NCBI RefSeq assembly: GCF_003382275.1
Contig: NZ_QTJX01000003.1
Coordinates: 62,001 to 126,000 of the forward strand
DNA: 64,000 bases
Source: Flagellimonas nanhaiensis
Lineage (GTDB): Bacteria; Bacteroidota; Bacteroidia; Flavobacteriales; Flavobacteriaceae
Direction of reading: 5' to 3'
The notes below the pieces were generated by a model. The model saw only the letters and a program-made list of their open reading frames with translations. It made no database searches and was not told the DNA's origin. The stretch's first letter is position 1, and the number at the start of each line of letters is the position of its first letter. Positions 1 to 7,107 of this stretch are shown here, in pieces. Both the position numbers and the translations under genes were made by a program.

Positions 1-357
1 GGCCAGATTGGCTGCCAAAGCAACCGCAACACCGTAATTGCCACAAGTGGCCAGAGCCACTGTATCATAATCACGGCGCAGGGCATCATAGACCTGGGCG
101 AAAGCAATACGGTCCTTTTGTGTACCCGTAGGATTCTCGCCCTCGTTTTTGATGTAAAGCTGGTGTATGTCGAATTCACGCTCAAGAGTCCTGGCACGAG
201 ACAATCGGGTATCACCAACTTCAATATTGATGATGTCCTCGAAACTCTCCAGACGATCGATCATCGTTTTGGTCTTGTCCTTGACAAGAATACTCAGTTT
301 CTGAGCCTCGGAGGCTACCTTGATTTGAGGTGATCTTGCCCCGTCCCTTAGATTCAT
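1..357 (-). CDS. PLP-dependent fold-type II enzyme (threonine synthase-like), 3' part missing
   Basis: Reading leftwards from the ATG at 357-355, the frame stays open for 119 codons to the window edge, so the C-terminus is missing. It contains NEGENPTGTQKDR, which matches the PLP-lysine segment (N-PTG-S/T-x-KDR) of threonine synthase and related fold-type II enzymes. LATCGNYGVAVALAA follows, corresponding to the phosphate-binding S/T-x-GN-x-G loop. The N-terminus is short (about 80 residues before the lysine). It starts 21 nt downstream of element G1 and is divergent from the mechanosensitive channel. The substrate cannot be told from this half: threonine synthase, a cysteate synthase-like enzyme or another beta-replacing enzyme are all possible. 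Confidence 0.75.
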   Translation of the reverse strand, partial: MNLRDGARSPQIKVASEAQKLSILVKDKTKTMIDRLESFEDIINIEVGDTRLSRARTLEREFDIHQLYIKNEGENPTGTQKDRIAFAQVYDALRRDYDTVALATCGNYGVAVALAANLA

Positions 358-378
358 ACCTGTTCGGTGTTTGTTTTT

Positions 379-412
379 CCCTTGTGACCCTAGATCGTTT
401 TTGGGGTCACCC
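379..412 (-). promoter_or_regulatory. G1: two-part promoter/operator element for the PLP gene
   Basis: On the minus strand it reads GGGTGACCCC, a 12-nt gap, then GGGTCACAAGGG, ending 21 nt before the ATG at 357. GTGACC and GGTCAC are reverse complements whose starts lie 21 bp apart. It is a mirror image of G2, and the same element precedes two other units in this cluster. Confidence 0.65.
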
Positions 413-430
413 ATTTTTTTTTCGAAGTAT

Positions 431-465
431 GGGGTGACCCGATCCTAGTAATGGGGTCACAAGGG
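431..465 (+). promoter_or_regulatory. G2: two-part promoter/operator element for the MscS-Usp unit
   Basis: Reads GGGGTGACCC at 431-440, then a 12-nt gap, then GGGGTCACAAGGG at 453-465. The ATG at 481 is 15 nt further on. The half-site spacing (21 bp) is identical to that of G1, so 379-465 is an imperfect 87-bp palindrome serving divergent genes. Confidence 0.65.
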
Positions 466-480
466 CAAAGACCAAGACCT

Positions 481-999
481 ATGACGCACCTTAAAAATGA
501 AATATTACTTACTATGGTACTGACCATAGTCGTTATACTGATTATCCTGTTGATAAAACGAGCTGTGAAACGGTTTACACTACTGCGCAAAATAGAAATC
601 AATCGAAGGAAAGTAATCCTTAGTCTATGCTATTTGCTCGTATATATTCTTGCGGGTTCCGCCCTTGCACTGATATGGGGGATGGAAATCAAACAAGTGG
701 CTCTGGTGATTTCTTCCGTCCTGGCCGTTTTGGGCATCGGTTTTTTTGCCCAATGGTCCATCCTTTCCAACCTGACGGCCAGTGTGATTCTGTTTTTGAG
801 CCACCCGGTTAGGATCGGAGATAGGATTCGGATTTTGGATGCCGATTTTGACTTTACTGGAGAGGTAAAGGATATTACCGGGTTTTACTTCTTTATGAAA
901 ACGGACAAAGGAGAATATATTTCCTTGCCCAACTCTCTGGTTATACAGAAAGGTATCGAGATTTTGGAGAAGTTGCCCTTGGAAGATGAAGAAAATTGA
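481..999 (+). CDS. Short MscS-family mechanosensitive channel
   Basis: A 172-residue membrane protein with three hydrophobic stretches (about residues 8-27, 41-64 and 68-105). The third, with GIGFFAQWSILSNLTASVIL, is the pore helix plus start of the beta domain of MscS proteins, followed by HPVRIGDRIRI and the conserved end LPNSLVIQKG. It lacks the C-terminal alpha/beta cage of E. coli MscS (286 aa), so it is a minimal form. An in-frame ATG at 451 is disfavoured because it lies inside element G2. The usp gene begins 20 nt after the stop, so the two are probably cotranscribed. Likely role: pressure release during osmotic downshock. Confidence 0.85.
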   Translation: MTHLKNEILLTMVLTIVVILIILLIKRAVKRFTLLRKIEINRRKVILSLCYLLVYILAGSALALIWGMEIKQVALVISSVLAVLGIGFFAQWSILSNLTASVILFLSHPVRIGDRIRILDADFDFTGEVKDITGFYFFMKTDKGEYISLPNSLVIQKGIEILEKLPLEDEEN

Positions 1000-1019
1000 T
1001 CATATTAAATAAAAAAAAC

Positions 1020-1880
1020 ATGATAAAACAGATTCTCGTTCCAGTGGATTTTTCAGAGCATTCGATGAATGCCCTGTCCTATGGCCAAATATTATTTGAA
1101 AAAAATGAAGTGACCTTTCATCTGTTCGCCGCGTTCCAGCTGAATGCACCCGGTGTGATCGAGGATGAATGGGACAATGAATGGTTGGAAAGTTGGGAGA
1201 GTGATGATATGGAGACCTATATTCCCGTGGACGAACTTGAAAAACTCCTGAAAGAGGTCAAACAGAACAACAAGAACGAAAAACACCAGTTTAAAATGGG
1301 GTACACTGTCAATACCCTGGAAGATGGTGTGGCAGAGCAGGTGGCAAAGTTGGGGATCGATCTGATTCTGATGGGAACCAAAGGGGCCAAAGGACTTAAA
1401 CAGTTTTTTCTGGGTAGTAATGCCGTGACACTTATAAACAAGGTGCGGAGCTGCCCAATCATAGTGGTTCCAAGGGCCTATACGGCTATTGCCGGTCCAA
1501 AACAAGTGGTGTTCTCAACAAACTTTAAAAGACCGTTTAACACCAAGGAACTACAGCCCTTGATGGATCTGTTGATACAATGGAATGCCGACCTGAAGAT
1601 CGTACAACTCATGGAGGACCAGTATCTGGATTATAGGCAAAAAATTCATAGGGACGCCCTGGTGGTCCTGTTGAAAAAAATCCCCCACGTTTTTAATAAG
1701 ATCATGTTCGATAGTTCGGAGACAGAGGCCCTAAGGGATTTTGTAATGGAGACCCAAAGCGATATGATATCGCTGATCTACCATAAACAAAGCTTTTTTT
1801 ACGGGTTAATGCAAGAAAATGTCGTGGAAAAAACAGCATTCAACAGTACTGTCCCCCTATTGGTGCTTAGAGGTCTTTAG
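1020..1880 (+). CDS. Universal stress protein, tandem Usp domains
   Basis: 286 residues from the ATG at 1020, which gives the usual start MIKQILVPVDFSEHSMNAL; the TTG at 996 overlaps the upstream stop and adds an atypical tail. Two Usp domains are expected from the length. The first keeps the nucleotide-binding pattern G-x2-G-x9-G-S/N (GTKGAKGLKQFFLGSNA, about residues 117-133). The second domain (about 155-286) lacks it, as often in tandem Usps. The gene follows the MscS channel and should share promoter G2. Cytoplasmic; the biochemical role of such Usps is generally unknown. Confidence 0.9.
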   Translation: MIKQILVPVDFSEHSMNALSYGQILFEKNEVTFHLFAAFQLNAPGVIEDEWDNEWLESWESDDMETYIPVDELEKLLKEVKQNNKNEKHQFKMGYTVNTLEDGVAEQVAKLGIDLILMGTKGAKGLKQFFLGSNAVTLINKVRSCPIIVVPRAYTAIAGPKQVVFSTNFKRPFNTKELQPLMDLLIQWNADLKIVQLMEDQYLDYRQKIHRDALVVLLKKIPHVFNKIMFDSSETEALRDFVMETQSDMISLIYHKQSFFYGLMQENVVEKTAFNSTVPLLVLRGL

Positions 1881-2191
1881 GTGATGGTGGGCGTTGGAAC
1901 CAACAATCCTTTTAGGGATATTCAGGAATAAGCTTACCCCGGTAAAAACAATGTATTCAAAGCCCTTACTCCTGAAAAAACACCCCGTTTTTGGGCAAAA
2001 ACCCTTAAAAACGAGGTCGGGGTCATATTTTGGTGTTCTTTTGAAAAATCTCCGGGAGTCAATAAAACACCTTATATCGAGGTCTGGTCAAGATGTATGG
2101 AATTTGGTGCTTGGAATTTTTGAATATTGAAATCTCAGAGAAGTTTTTCCTTACTCCTGAAACTCCCCTTTTAGAAAACATGTCTAATGAC
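1881..2191. other. Intergenic, convergent gene ends; 14-bp direct repeat
   Basis: No supported gene. A 78-codon open stretch on the plus strand (1894-2130) has no recognisable similarity, no good start context and a skewed composition. CCTTACTCCTGAAA occurs twice, at 1964-1977 and 2149-2162. No clear intrinsic terminator is visible although two convergent genes end here. Confidence 0.4.
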
Positions 2192-3076
2192 TTAGAGGAT
2201 ATAAAAGGTCCTTGAGGTCAGAGGTTTTGGAATGTTGGGGTCATCAATGAGCTGCCTTAAATTGATCTCAATGGTTCTGGCAATGGCGGTCATCGGGGTG
2301 TCCATGGGCCTGTTCTCAAAAGGGTCCTGGATACGGAACGCAATTTTCTCCAAAAGGAAAAAAGGTAGGGCAATCACCATTAATAGTGGAATTTCAACAA
2401 AATTGTCCATTTCGGTCAGGGACAGGGACAGAATCACCAGAAAAAGATAAATGAAAAACTGTAGGGTAAGCCGATATGGCTTCGGGAAATATGTATTTTT
2501 AATGCGTTCGGCCATTCCCATCGAGGCATTCAGACGTGTTACAGTACTATCTAACTGAGCTTGTTGGTATGCGTTGATCTTTCCTTCTTTAAATAGTTTG
2601 GCAATATCCAATGAATGCTCTTTTAATAGTACCAATGGGATATTTTGGTGCTTGGTGACAGATTGATATTCTGCTTCAGAAACATAATTGGAAAGCTCCT
2701 TGGTTGCATCCAGTTTTCTCAGGTTTTGCCCCAGCGCATAACACCACCCCATCTGGCGATAGGCCACTTTTTCTGTGGTCTTGACATCCGATTCACTAAA
2801 TGCCAGTAATTGGGTTATCAGCGTTCGGGAATCATTGACGATAGCACCCCATATTTTTCGTGCCTCCCACCAACGGTCATAAGATTGACTGAGTTTAAAG
2901 GACAGAATCAGTGCAATGGCAGTACCTAGAAAAGCGGCAATGGATATAGGTAGGCTCCAATGCACAATATACTTGCCCAGTAAATGTATGCCCGTAGAAA
3001 AAATAGCTGTGAACAGAATATCCCATTTGACCAGAATAAAGGGGTAGCTAAGAGGGATTCTTCTATTGGTTATCAT
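2192..3076 (-). CDS. Bestrophin family anion channel (UPF0187/YneE)
   Basis: 294 residues, the usual size of bacterial bestrophins. The N-terminus has RRIPLSYPFILVKWDILFTA, a membrane segment, then the family hallmark LSFKLSQSYDRWWEARKIWG near residues 60-80. A second membrane pair lies around 205-240, followed by EKIAFRIQDPFENRPMDTPMTAI, matching the conserved DPF-x-N loop. Bestrophins form pentameric channels in the inner membrane; bacterial members conduct anions or cations. Its ATG overlaps the stop of the upstream 63-codon gene by 4 nt (ATGA), so translation is probably coupled and driven from element G3. Confidence 0.9.
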   Translation of the reverse strand: MITNRRIPLSYPFILVKWDILFTAIFSTGIHLLGKYIVHWSLPISIAAFLGTAIALILSFKLSQSYDRWWEARKIWGAIVNDSRTLITQLLAFSESDVKTTEKVAYRQMGWCYALGQNLRKLDATKELSNYVSEAEYQSVTKHQNIPLVLLKEHSLDIAKLFKEGKINAYQQAQLDSTVTRLNASMGMAERIKNTYFPKPYRLTLQFFIYLFLVILSLSLTEMDNFVEIPLLMVIALPFFLLEKIAFRIQDPFENRPMDTPMTAIARTIEINLRQLIDDPNIPKPLTSRTFYIL

Positions 3077-3264
3077 AGGTCGATATTGGTTTTGTACAAA
3101 GAGGACATGGCCGCTTTACAATTTTTGTCAAAGTTCTCTGATAACTCCATAAGCAATTTCATGGTCTTTATCTTCTGCATGATGATCTCCTTAAGTTCTT
3201 TGGGGACCTCTTTTTGTGGAAAACCAATGTCTTCAAAAGGGTTTCGCTTTCCCATAATCCACAT
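3073..3264 (-). CDS. Small NPF-motif protein (63 aa), coupled to bestrophin
   Basis: 63 residues, charged, with no signal peptide or membrane segment. The N-terminus GKRNPFEDI, then VPKELKEIIMQKI, resembles the 55-aa protein encoded at 3322-3489 (KKNPFKSI, then PPEELKEEII). A helical C-terminal half (KLLMELSENF) follows. I recall similar short KNPF proteins beside flavobacterial sigma factor genes, but cannot verify this here. It starts 17 nt downstream of element G3 and overlaps the bestrophin start by 4 nt. ATG codons at 3264 and 3255 are both possible. Function unknown; a regulator or partner of the sigma factor or channel is only a guess. Confidence 0.7.
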   Translation of the reverse strand: MWIMGKRNPFEDIGFPQKEVPKELKEIIMQKIKTMKLLMELSENFDKNCKAAMSSLYKTNIDL

Positions 3265-3280
3265 TAATATGAAATACTTA

Positions 3281-3314
3281 CCCCTTGTGACCCAAAAAAA
3301 CGTTTAGGTCACCC
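3281..3314 (-). promoter_or_regulatory. G3: two-part element for the NPF-bestrophin unit
   Basis: On the minus strand it reads GGGTGACC (3314-3307), a 13-nt gap, then GGGTCACAAGGGG (3293-3281). The ATG at 3264 is 17 nt further on. The half-sites start 20 bp apart, one base less than in G1 and G2. The element lies between the two small NPF genes. Confidence 0.65.
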
Positions 3315-3321
3315 TGAAAAT

Positions 3322-3489
3322 TTACTGATTGCTCCCTTCTGATGAGCTATGATCTGAATCATCCGAACCGGAATCCGTATTTTCCTCTTCTTCGATTATT
3401 TCTTCAACCTCCTGGATAATTTCCTCCTTGAGCTCTTCCGGTGGTTGAACTGAAGGCTCTATGGATTTAAACGGATTTTTTTTTGTCAT
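3322..3489 (-). CDS. Small acidic NPF-motif protein (55 aa) after the sigma factor
   Basis: 55 codons from the ATG at 3489-3487 to a TAA at 3322. The protein starts MTKKNPFKSIEP, continues PPEELKEEIIQEVEEIIEEEE and ends in a Ser/Asp/Glu-rich tail. Its start lies inside the last 23 nt of the sigma factor gene in another frame, so coupled translation is likely. The N-terminal NPF and ELKE blocks align with the 63-aa protein encoded just downstream. A very acidic small protein encoded after an ECF-like sigma factor could act as an anti-sigma or sigma partner, but this is inference; it lacks a zinc motif or membrane segment typical of known anti-sigma factors. Confidence 0.65.
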   Translation of the reverse strand: MTKKNPFKSIEPSVQPPEELKEEIIQEVEEIIEEEENTDSGSDDSDHSSSEGSNQ

Positions 3490-4093
3490 TGATCTCTGAT
3501 TCTATCTTGTAGTATACTTTCATTACTCTCGCACGTGCCCTTCTTAAACGCATCTTTACGGCACTTTCATTAATATCAAAAATAGCCTGGATGTCCTTAA
3601 TCAGAATTCCATCCTGGTATTTCATCAACAGTAAGGCCTTATCAGCAGGTTCCACCAGCTCAATGGCTTTTAGAAGTGTGGAAGACCTGAGTTCAAAAAG
3701 CTCTTCCTCCTCAAGATCAAACTCCTCCAAAGCCTGATGGTTGTCATTCTTGTTCAAACGTTGCCAACGCTCGCTCAATTTTCTGTGCGGATCACGTTTT
3801 TTGTACTTTACAAGAAAATTATAGGTGAAACTGTATAGCCAGGTCGAAAACTTCGCCTCAGCCCTATAAGTATGTAGCTTGGTAAAAAGTTTGAGAAAAA
3901 TGTCCTGGGTCAAATCCTTGGCCTCGTCCTCGTTTCTGACAAAACTATAACACTTGCGATAGATTTTTTCACCATACCTGTCGTAGAGCTTCCCAAAAAG
4001 TGTAGAATCATTAGTTTCTAAAATCTTACTGACCAACTCATCGTCGGAGAGTATTTGGGTATTTTTACCAAAATTGGGAGGTGTGACCCCCAT
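3467..4093 (-). CDS. RNA polymerase sigma-70 family factor, ECF-like
   Basis: 208 residues from the ATG at 4093. Region 2 is clear at about residues 34-100 (LYDRYGEKIYRKCYSFVRN, DLTQDIFLKLF, FSTWLYSFTYNFLVKY), with the W and TYN typical of ECF factors. Region 4 at about 140-195 has the helix-turn-helix KDIQAIFDINESAVKMRLRRARA. A TTG at 4126 would add 11 residues and is less likely. The gene overlaps the 55-aa NPF gene at its 3' end and is divergent from the TerB gene. It is the natural candidate to read G1-G4. GGGGGTCACACCTCC overlaps its own start codon, a partial copy of the second half of the element. Confidence 0.88.
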   Translation of the reverse strand: MGVTPPNFGKNTQILSDDELVSKILETNDSTLFGKLYDRYGEKIYRKCYSFVRNEDEAKDLTQDIFLKLFTKLHTYRAEAKFSTWLYSFTYNFLVKYKKRDPHRKLSERWQRLNKNDNHQALEEFDLEEEELFELRSSTLLKAIELVEPADKALLLMKYQDGILIKDIQAIFDINESAVKMRLRRARARVMKVYYKIESEINDKKKSV

Positions 4094-4164
4094 TAAAACG
4101 ATGATATATTTTTTGAGTTGCTGCAAAAGTCATTCAGGTAAATTGAAACATCAAAGTTAAAAAA

Positions 4165-4197
4165 AAGTGACCCCAAAAACAAATGGGGTCATAAGGG
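4165..4197 (+). promoter_or_regulatory. G4: two-part element for the TerB-Usp unit
   Basis: Reads AAGTGACC (4165-4172), a 13-nt gap, then GGGTCATAAGGG (4186-4197), 23 nt before the ATG at 4221. Read on the other strand it also gives GACCCC and GGGGTCAC halves, so it might serve the divergent sigma gene too (autoregulation, inferred). Confidence 0.6.
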
Positions 4198-4220
4198 GTA
4201 GAAACCAAAAAAATATTAGA

Positions 4221-4649
4221 ATGTCAATTTCAGAAATATACGAATCAGGAGAACAAAAAAAGCATATCGAGCATTTTGCCGCTATCGCCAATATTGCCGT
4301 AGTGGATGGACAAATGAATGAGGATGAATCAAGATTGCTGCGCAAGTTTGCGGGTAAACTTGATATCGATGAGCATCAATATACATCCATAATCAAAAAC
4401 CTTGATAAGTATCCCATACCCTCGGCCAATTCCATGGAAGAACGCCTTGAGTATATCTATGAACTGTTCCGAATGATCTATGTGGACCACAAAATGGACG
4501 AGCAGGAACTTAGACTGATTCATAAGTATGCCATTGGATTGGGCTGTAATGCTGAAAGGGCCAAAGGGATCATACAAAAATCCATGAAAATTTTTGGAGG
4601 GGAGATTTCTTTTGAAAACTATAAATATCTATTGAATGCCATTGAGTAG
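4221..4649 (+). CDS. TerB-like tellurite-resistance/stress protein
   Basis: 142 residues from the ATG at 4221; a GTG at 4167 lies inside G4 and is rejected. It is all-helical and shows the doubled acidic pattern of TerB proteins: AIANIAVVDGQMNEDESRLL (about residues 21-40) and MIYVDHKMDEQELRLIHKYA (about 94-113). These metal-binding-like acidic turns define the family, whose members take part in tellurite and general membrane stress systems. The usp gene begins 16 nt downstream, so the two probably form one unit under G4. No other ter genes are nearby; its function here is unknown. Confidence 0.8.
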   Translation: MSISEIYESGEQKKHIEHFAAIANIAVVDGQMNEDESRLLRKFAGKLDIDEHQYTSIIKNLDKYPIPSANSMEERLEYIYELFRMIYVDHKMDEQELRLIHKYAIGLGCNAERAKGIIQKSMKIFGGEISFENYKYLLNAIE

Positions 4650-4665
4650 CTAACACCCGTAACCA

Positions 4666-5502
4666 ATGAAACATATCCTTTTGATAGCAAATATTGATGG
4701 GCATTCCCCACAGCTCTTACGTTATGCCGCTAAGCTGTGCAAGGATCTGGACCTCCGCTTACATATCCTTCAGATAGAACCGAAAAGCCAGCCCATATTG
4801 ATTTCATCCCCCTACTATATGAGCAAGTCCGGATTTATTTTCAATCCAAAAGGGAATGATAAGAAAAAGGAACTTGAACAGTACGTGCTGGAACATACCT
4901 CGGACCTGATAGATGCCGATTGGGTGTCGAACCAACTGATACAAGGTAACATCCAGGATAGCCTAAAGACCTTTATCAATAGGGAGAAAATCGATTTTAT
5001 TATTGCAAGTCAATCCGTTTTCAGGCATAGTGCTGTCGGTGAAAATAACCTGTTTACACAGGTATTATTGAACATTGCCGATATCCCTACCTTGGTTGTG
5101 CCCGGTGACCATTCCTATGCCGGATTCAACACCATAGCCTATTTGACCACATTGAAAGGTGACGATTACCACAATCTGCAGTGGGTCAGAAGGAACTTTG
5201 CCAGCTCGAAGCTTACAGTGTTGCACTTCGCTTTGAAGGACATATCGGTTCAGGAAGAAAAGAAGATCAATTACCTCAAATCAGAATTGGGAGATGGTAT
5301 CCATTTTGAAAACAGGACCATCGACATAGAAGATTTCATCACCTCTGAAATGAAAACCGCAAGCAATGAGTTTGATTGTTTGATGGTTAAAACAAGAAAG
5401 AGAAACTTTTGGCAGCGGTTGATAGATCCAAGTACGGCATTACACCTGATTTTGCGAATAGATATCCCGACGCTGGTCTTTAAATTTACGGAAGAAGGAT
5501 AG
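4666..5502 (+). CDS. Universal stress protein, divergent tandem form
   Basis: 278 residues beginning MKHILLIANIDGHSPQLLRYAAKLCKDL, a Usp fold start. Two domains are expected from the length, the first ending with DIPTLVVPGDHSY (about 137-150) and the second ending with DIPTLVFKF. Neither domain keeps the G-x2-G-x9-G-S/T ATP-binding motif, so this is a non-nucleotide-binding-type Usp. It is probably cotranscribed with the TerB gene. It is the last cargo gene before the recombinase. Confidence 0.8.
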   Translation: MKHILLIANIDGHSPQLLRYAAKLCKDLDLRLHILQIEPKSQPILISSPYYMSKSGFIFNPKGNDKKKELEQYVLEHTSDLIDADWVSNQLIQGNIQDSLKTFINREKIDFIIASQSVFRHSAVGENNLFTQVLLNIADIPTLVVPGDHSYAGFNTIAYLTTLKGDDYHNLQWVRRNFASSKLTVLHFALKDISVQEEKKINYLKSELGDGIHFENRTIDIEDFITSEMKTASNEFDCLMVKTRKRNFWQRLIDPSTALHLILRIDIPTLVFKFTEEG

Positions 5503-5505
5503 GCA

Positions 5506-5522
5506 AAGCCTTTATAAGGCTT
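5506..5522. terminator. Possible short hairpin after usp
   Basis: AAGCCTT, loop TAT, AAGGCTT forms a perfect 7-bp stem 4 nt after the usp stop. No T-run follows, so termination is uncertain. Confidence 0.35.
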
Positions 5523-5625
5523 CCCTATAAAATTAGTTAGGGCTTATAAGGAGCTGTGTAAATATCATAATGTTCATTTGCCTAGAACTTTAAAGGGATT
5601 AATTGTTTGGATTCTATATTTGATG

Positions 5626-6840
5626 TTAAAAGTTGATCACACTGTCTAGTGCCTCATCGGCATCAGAATGAATGAAATTTGCCTGATATCCTATTGTAGT
5701 TTTCAAATCACTATGTCTGTATAACTTTTGTAATTTTTTAGGATGAATTTTGTCTTCAGCAATATGCCCAAAACTATGTCTCGCAATATGCATTGTTAGT
5801 TTCTTCTCTACTTTCACCATTTTCGCCAAATTCTTTAAGTGTCGATTTATCTTCTTGCCAGATACTTTAATAATTCTATGTATGTCTTTTGAGTCATCTA
5901 CATTGGCTGCTTTTAATTCAGGAAAGATATAATCGTTTGAATGCCTTTTATCTTTCTTATAATACTCCAAAATGTCATATACTTTCTTAGGGACTTTTAA
6001 AGAAACTAATTTATTGTTCTTGCCCATTCTATAATAATATCTGCCATTTTTGAAATCACTCCAACGAGATTTTAGAACATCCGATATTCGTACCCCTGCA
6101 AAATTGAAACTGAACATAAAAAGGTTCCTTGCATGTAGTTGATCAAAGCTAAGGTCAGGAATTTGTTCAAGTAACATTATTTCCCATTTGTTCCATCCTA
6201 TCTTTTGAGTCTCAGGAAATTTAATTTGTACTTTGTCCTTTCCAAAAGGATAGAACTTTCGTTTTACAATTTTATTTTTAATAGCTCTATTGAAGAGTAA
6301 TCTAATTAATACGAAAACATTCATGATAGAAGTCTCTACCAATCCATGTTCTTTTTTTAAATAAATTTTGAACTTCTTTAGATACCTTTCATTAATATCT
6401 CTAAATTCTAAATTATTCGATTTATTGAACGAACGTATATAAGATATCAAACTTGAATCAGTGGAAAGCCTACCATAATTCTCCGAAGCTTCAAGGTCAT
6501 CCAAATGTTCCTGAGCAAATTCAAAGAAAGAAACATTTCTAGAAGGAGTATAGATTTCTTTTTTAATTTTGTGGGCATCGGTATCCCTATTTTTCTTCTT
6601 TAAAGATTTTACTCCTTTTTTTGCCTTTTTTAGTTCAATATCAATTAAATCATTGATGTGTTTTGATTCTGGATTCGATTTTTTTACAAGTTTATTTTTT
6701 ACATCCCAATCTTTTAATGGAATGTACTCTCCTATGAACTTATAAGTTGAATTACGGTTTTTAGTGATTCGAATAGCGAGAGGATATAAACCAGCCTTGT
6801 TTGGAGTCTTTCGTAATACTATTTTTGTGCTAGTTGCCAT
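5626..6840 (-). CDS. Tyrosine recombinase / integrase of an integrative element
   Basis: 404 residues from the ATG at 6840 (MATSTKIVLRKTPNK, the usual start of Bacteroidota element integrases; an ATG at 6891 adds 17 atypical residues). Order: arm-binding domain (about 1-90), SAM-like core-binding domain (about 110-215), catalytic domain (about 220-404). Visible active-site blocks are the first Arg in NFAGVRISDVL, HIARHSFGHIAEDK (H-x2-R), the later His in YRHSDLKTT and the likely nucleophile Tyr in TIGYQ. It is more AT-rich than its neighbours. It ends the left block and lies next to a tRNA-Leu 3' fragment, which fits site-specific integration at a tRNA-Leu gene. Confidence 0.92.
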   Translation of the reverse strand: MATSTKIVLRKTPNKAGLYPLAIRITKNRNSTYKFIGEYIPLKDWDVKNKLVKKSNPESKHINDLIDIELKKAKKGVKSLKKKNRDTDAHKIKKEIYTPSRNVSFFEFAQEHLDDLEASENYGRLSTDSSLISYIRSFNKSNNLEFRDINERYLKKFKIYLKKEHGLVETSIMNVFVLIRLLFNRAIKNKIVKRKFYPFGKDKVQIKFPETQKIGWNKWEIMLLEQIPDLSFDQLHARNLFMFSFNFAGVRISDVLKSRWSDFKNGRYYYRMGKNNKLVSLKVPKKVYDILEYYKKDKRHSNDYIFPELKAANVDDSKDIHRIIKVSGKKINRHLKNLAKMVKVEKKLTMHIARHSFGHIAEDKIHPKKLQKLYRHSDLKTTIGYQANFIHSDADEALDSVINF

Positions 6841-6974
6841 TGTTGTCCTGTGTTTGGTAACGAAAGTCAAACCAGATACAACATATTTCATATGTATGCT
6901 TAAAGATAAGAATTCTTATTAAATTTAATCGGTGAAATTTGGTATAAATAACAAGGATTCGTTTTCAATTTTAA

Positions 6975-7013
6975 GTACAACATATGTACAACATTTTTTA
7001 ATTTTTGTTGTAC
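6975..7013. repeat. GTACAACAT direct repeats with an inverted copy, upstream of the integrase
   Basis: GTACAACAT occurs at 6975-6983 and 6986-6994, and the inverted GTTGTAC at 7007-7013. They lie in an AT-rich stretch between the integrase gene and the tRNA fragment. They could be arm-type recombinase or excisionase sites, or an operator of the integrase promoter. The role is inferred. Confidence 0.45.
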
Positions 7014-7107
7014 TCAGATAAATTTAATTCACAACAAATAAAATTAATCACGATGTAATACATTGTAAATCAACTGATTTGATTTTCTTTAAGCAAATAT
7101 ATATTTA

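Noticed and set aside
118..333. 71-codon plus-strand frame
   Set aside because: It is antisense to the PLP enzyme, whose frame carries clear family motifs.
451..480. ATG at 451 as start of the MscS gene
   Set aside because: It overlaps element G2, which should be promoter; ATG 481 gives a normal N-terminus.
1894..2130. 78-codon plus-strand frame after usp
   Set aside because: No family resemblance, no ribosome-binding context, odd composition; treated as intergenic.
2238..2246. GGGGTCATC inside the bestrophin gene as a G half-site
   Set aside because: It encodes conserved-looking residues near the C-terminus and has no partner half.
4079..4095. GGGGGTCACACCTCC at the sigma start as a fifth G element
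   Set aside because: Only the GGGTCACA half matches; there is no GTGACC half upstream and it overlaps the start codon.
4094..4126. TTG start of the sigma factor
   Set aside because: ATG 4093 is available and all sigma regions lie after it.
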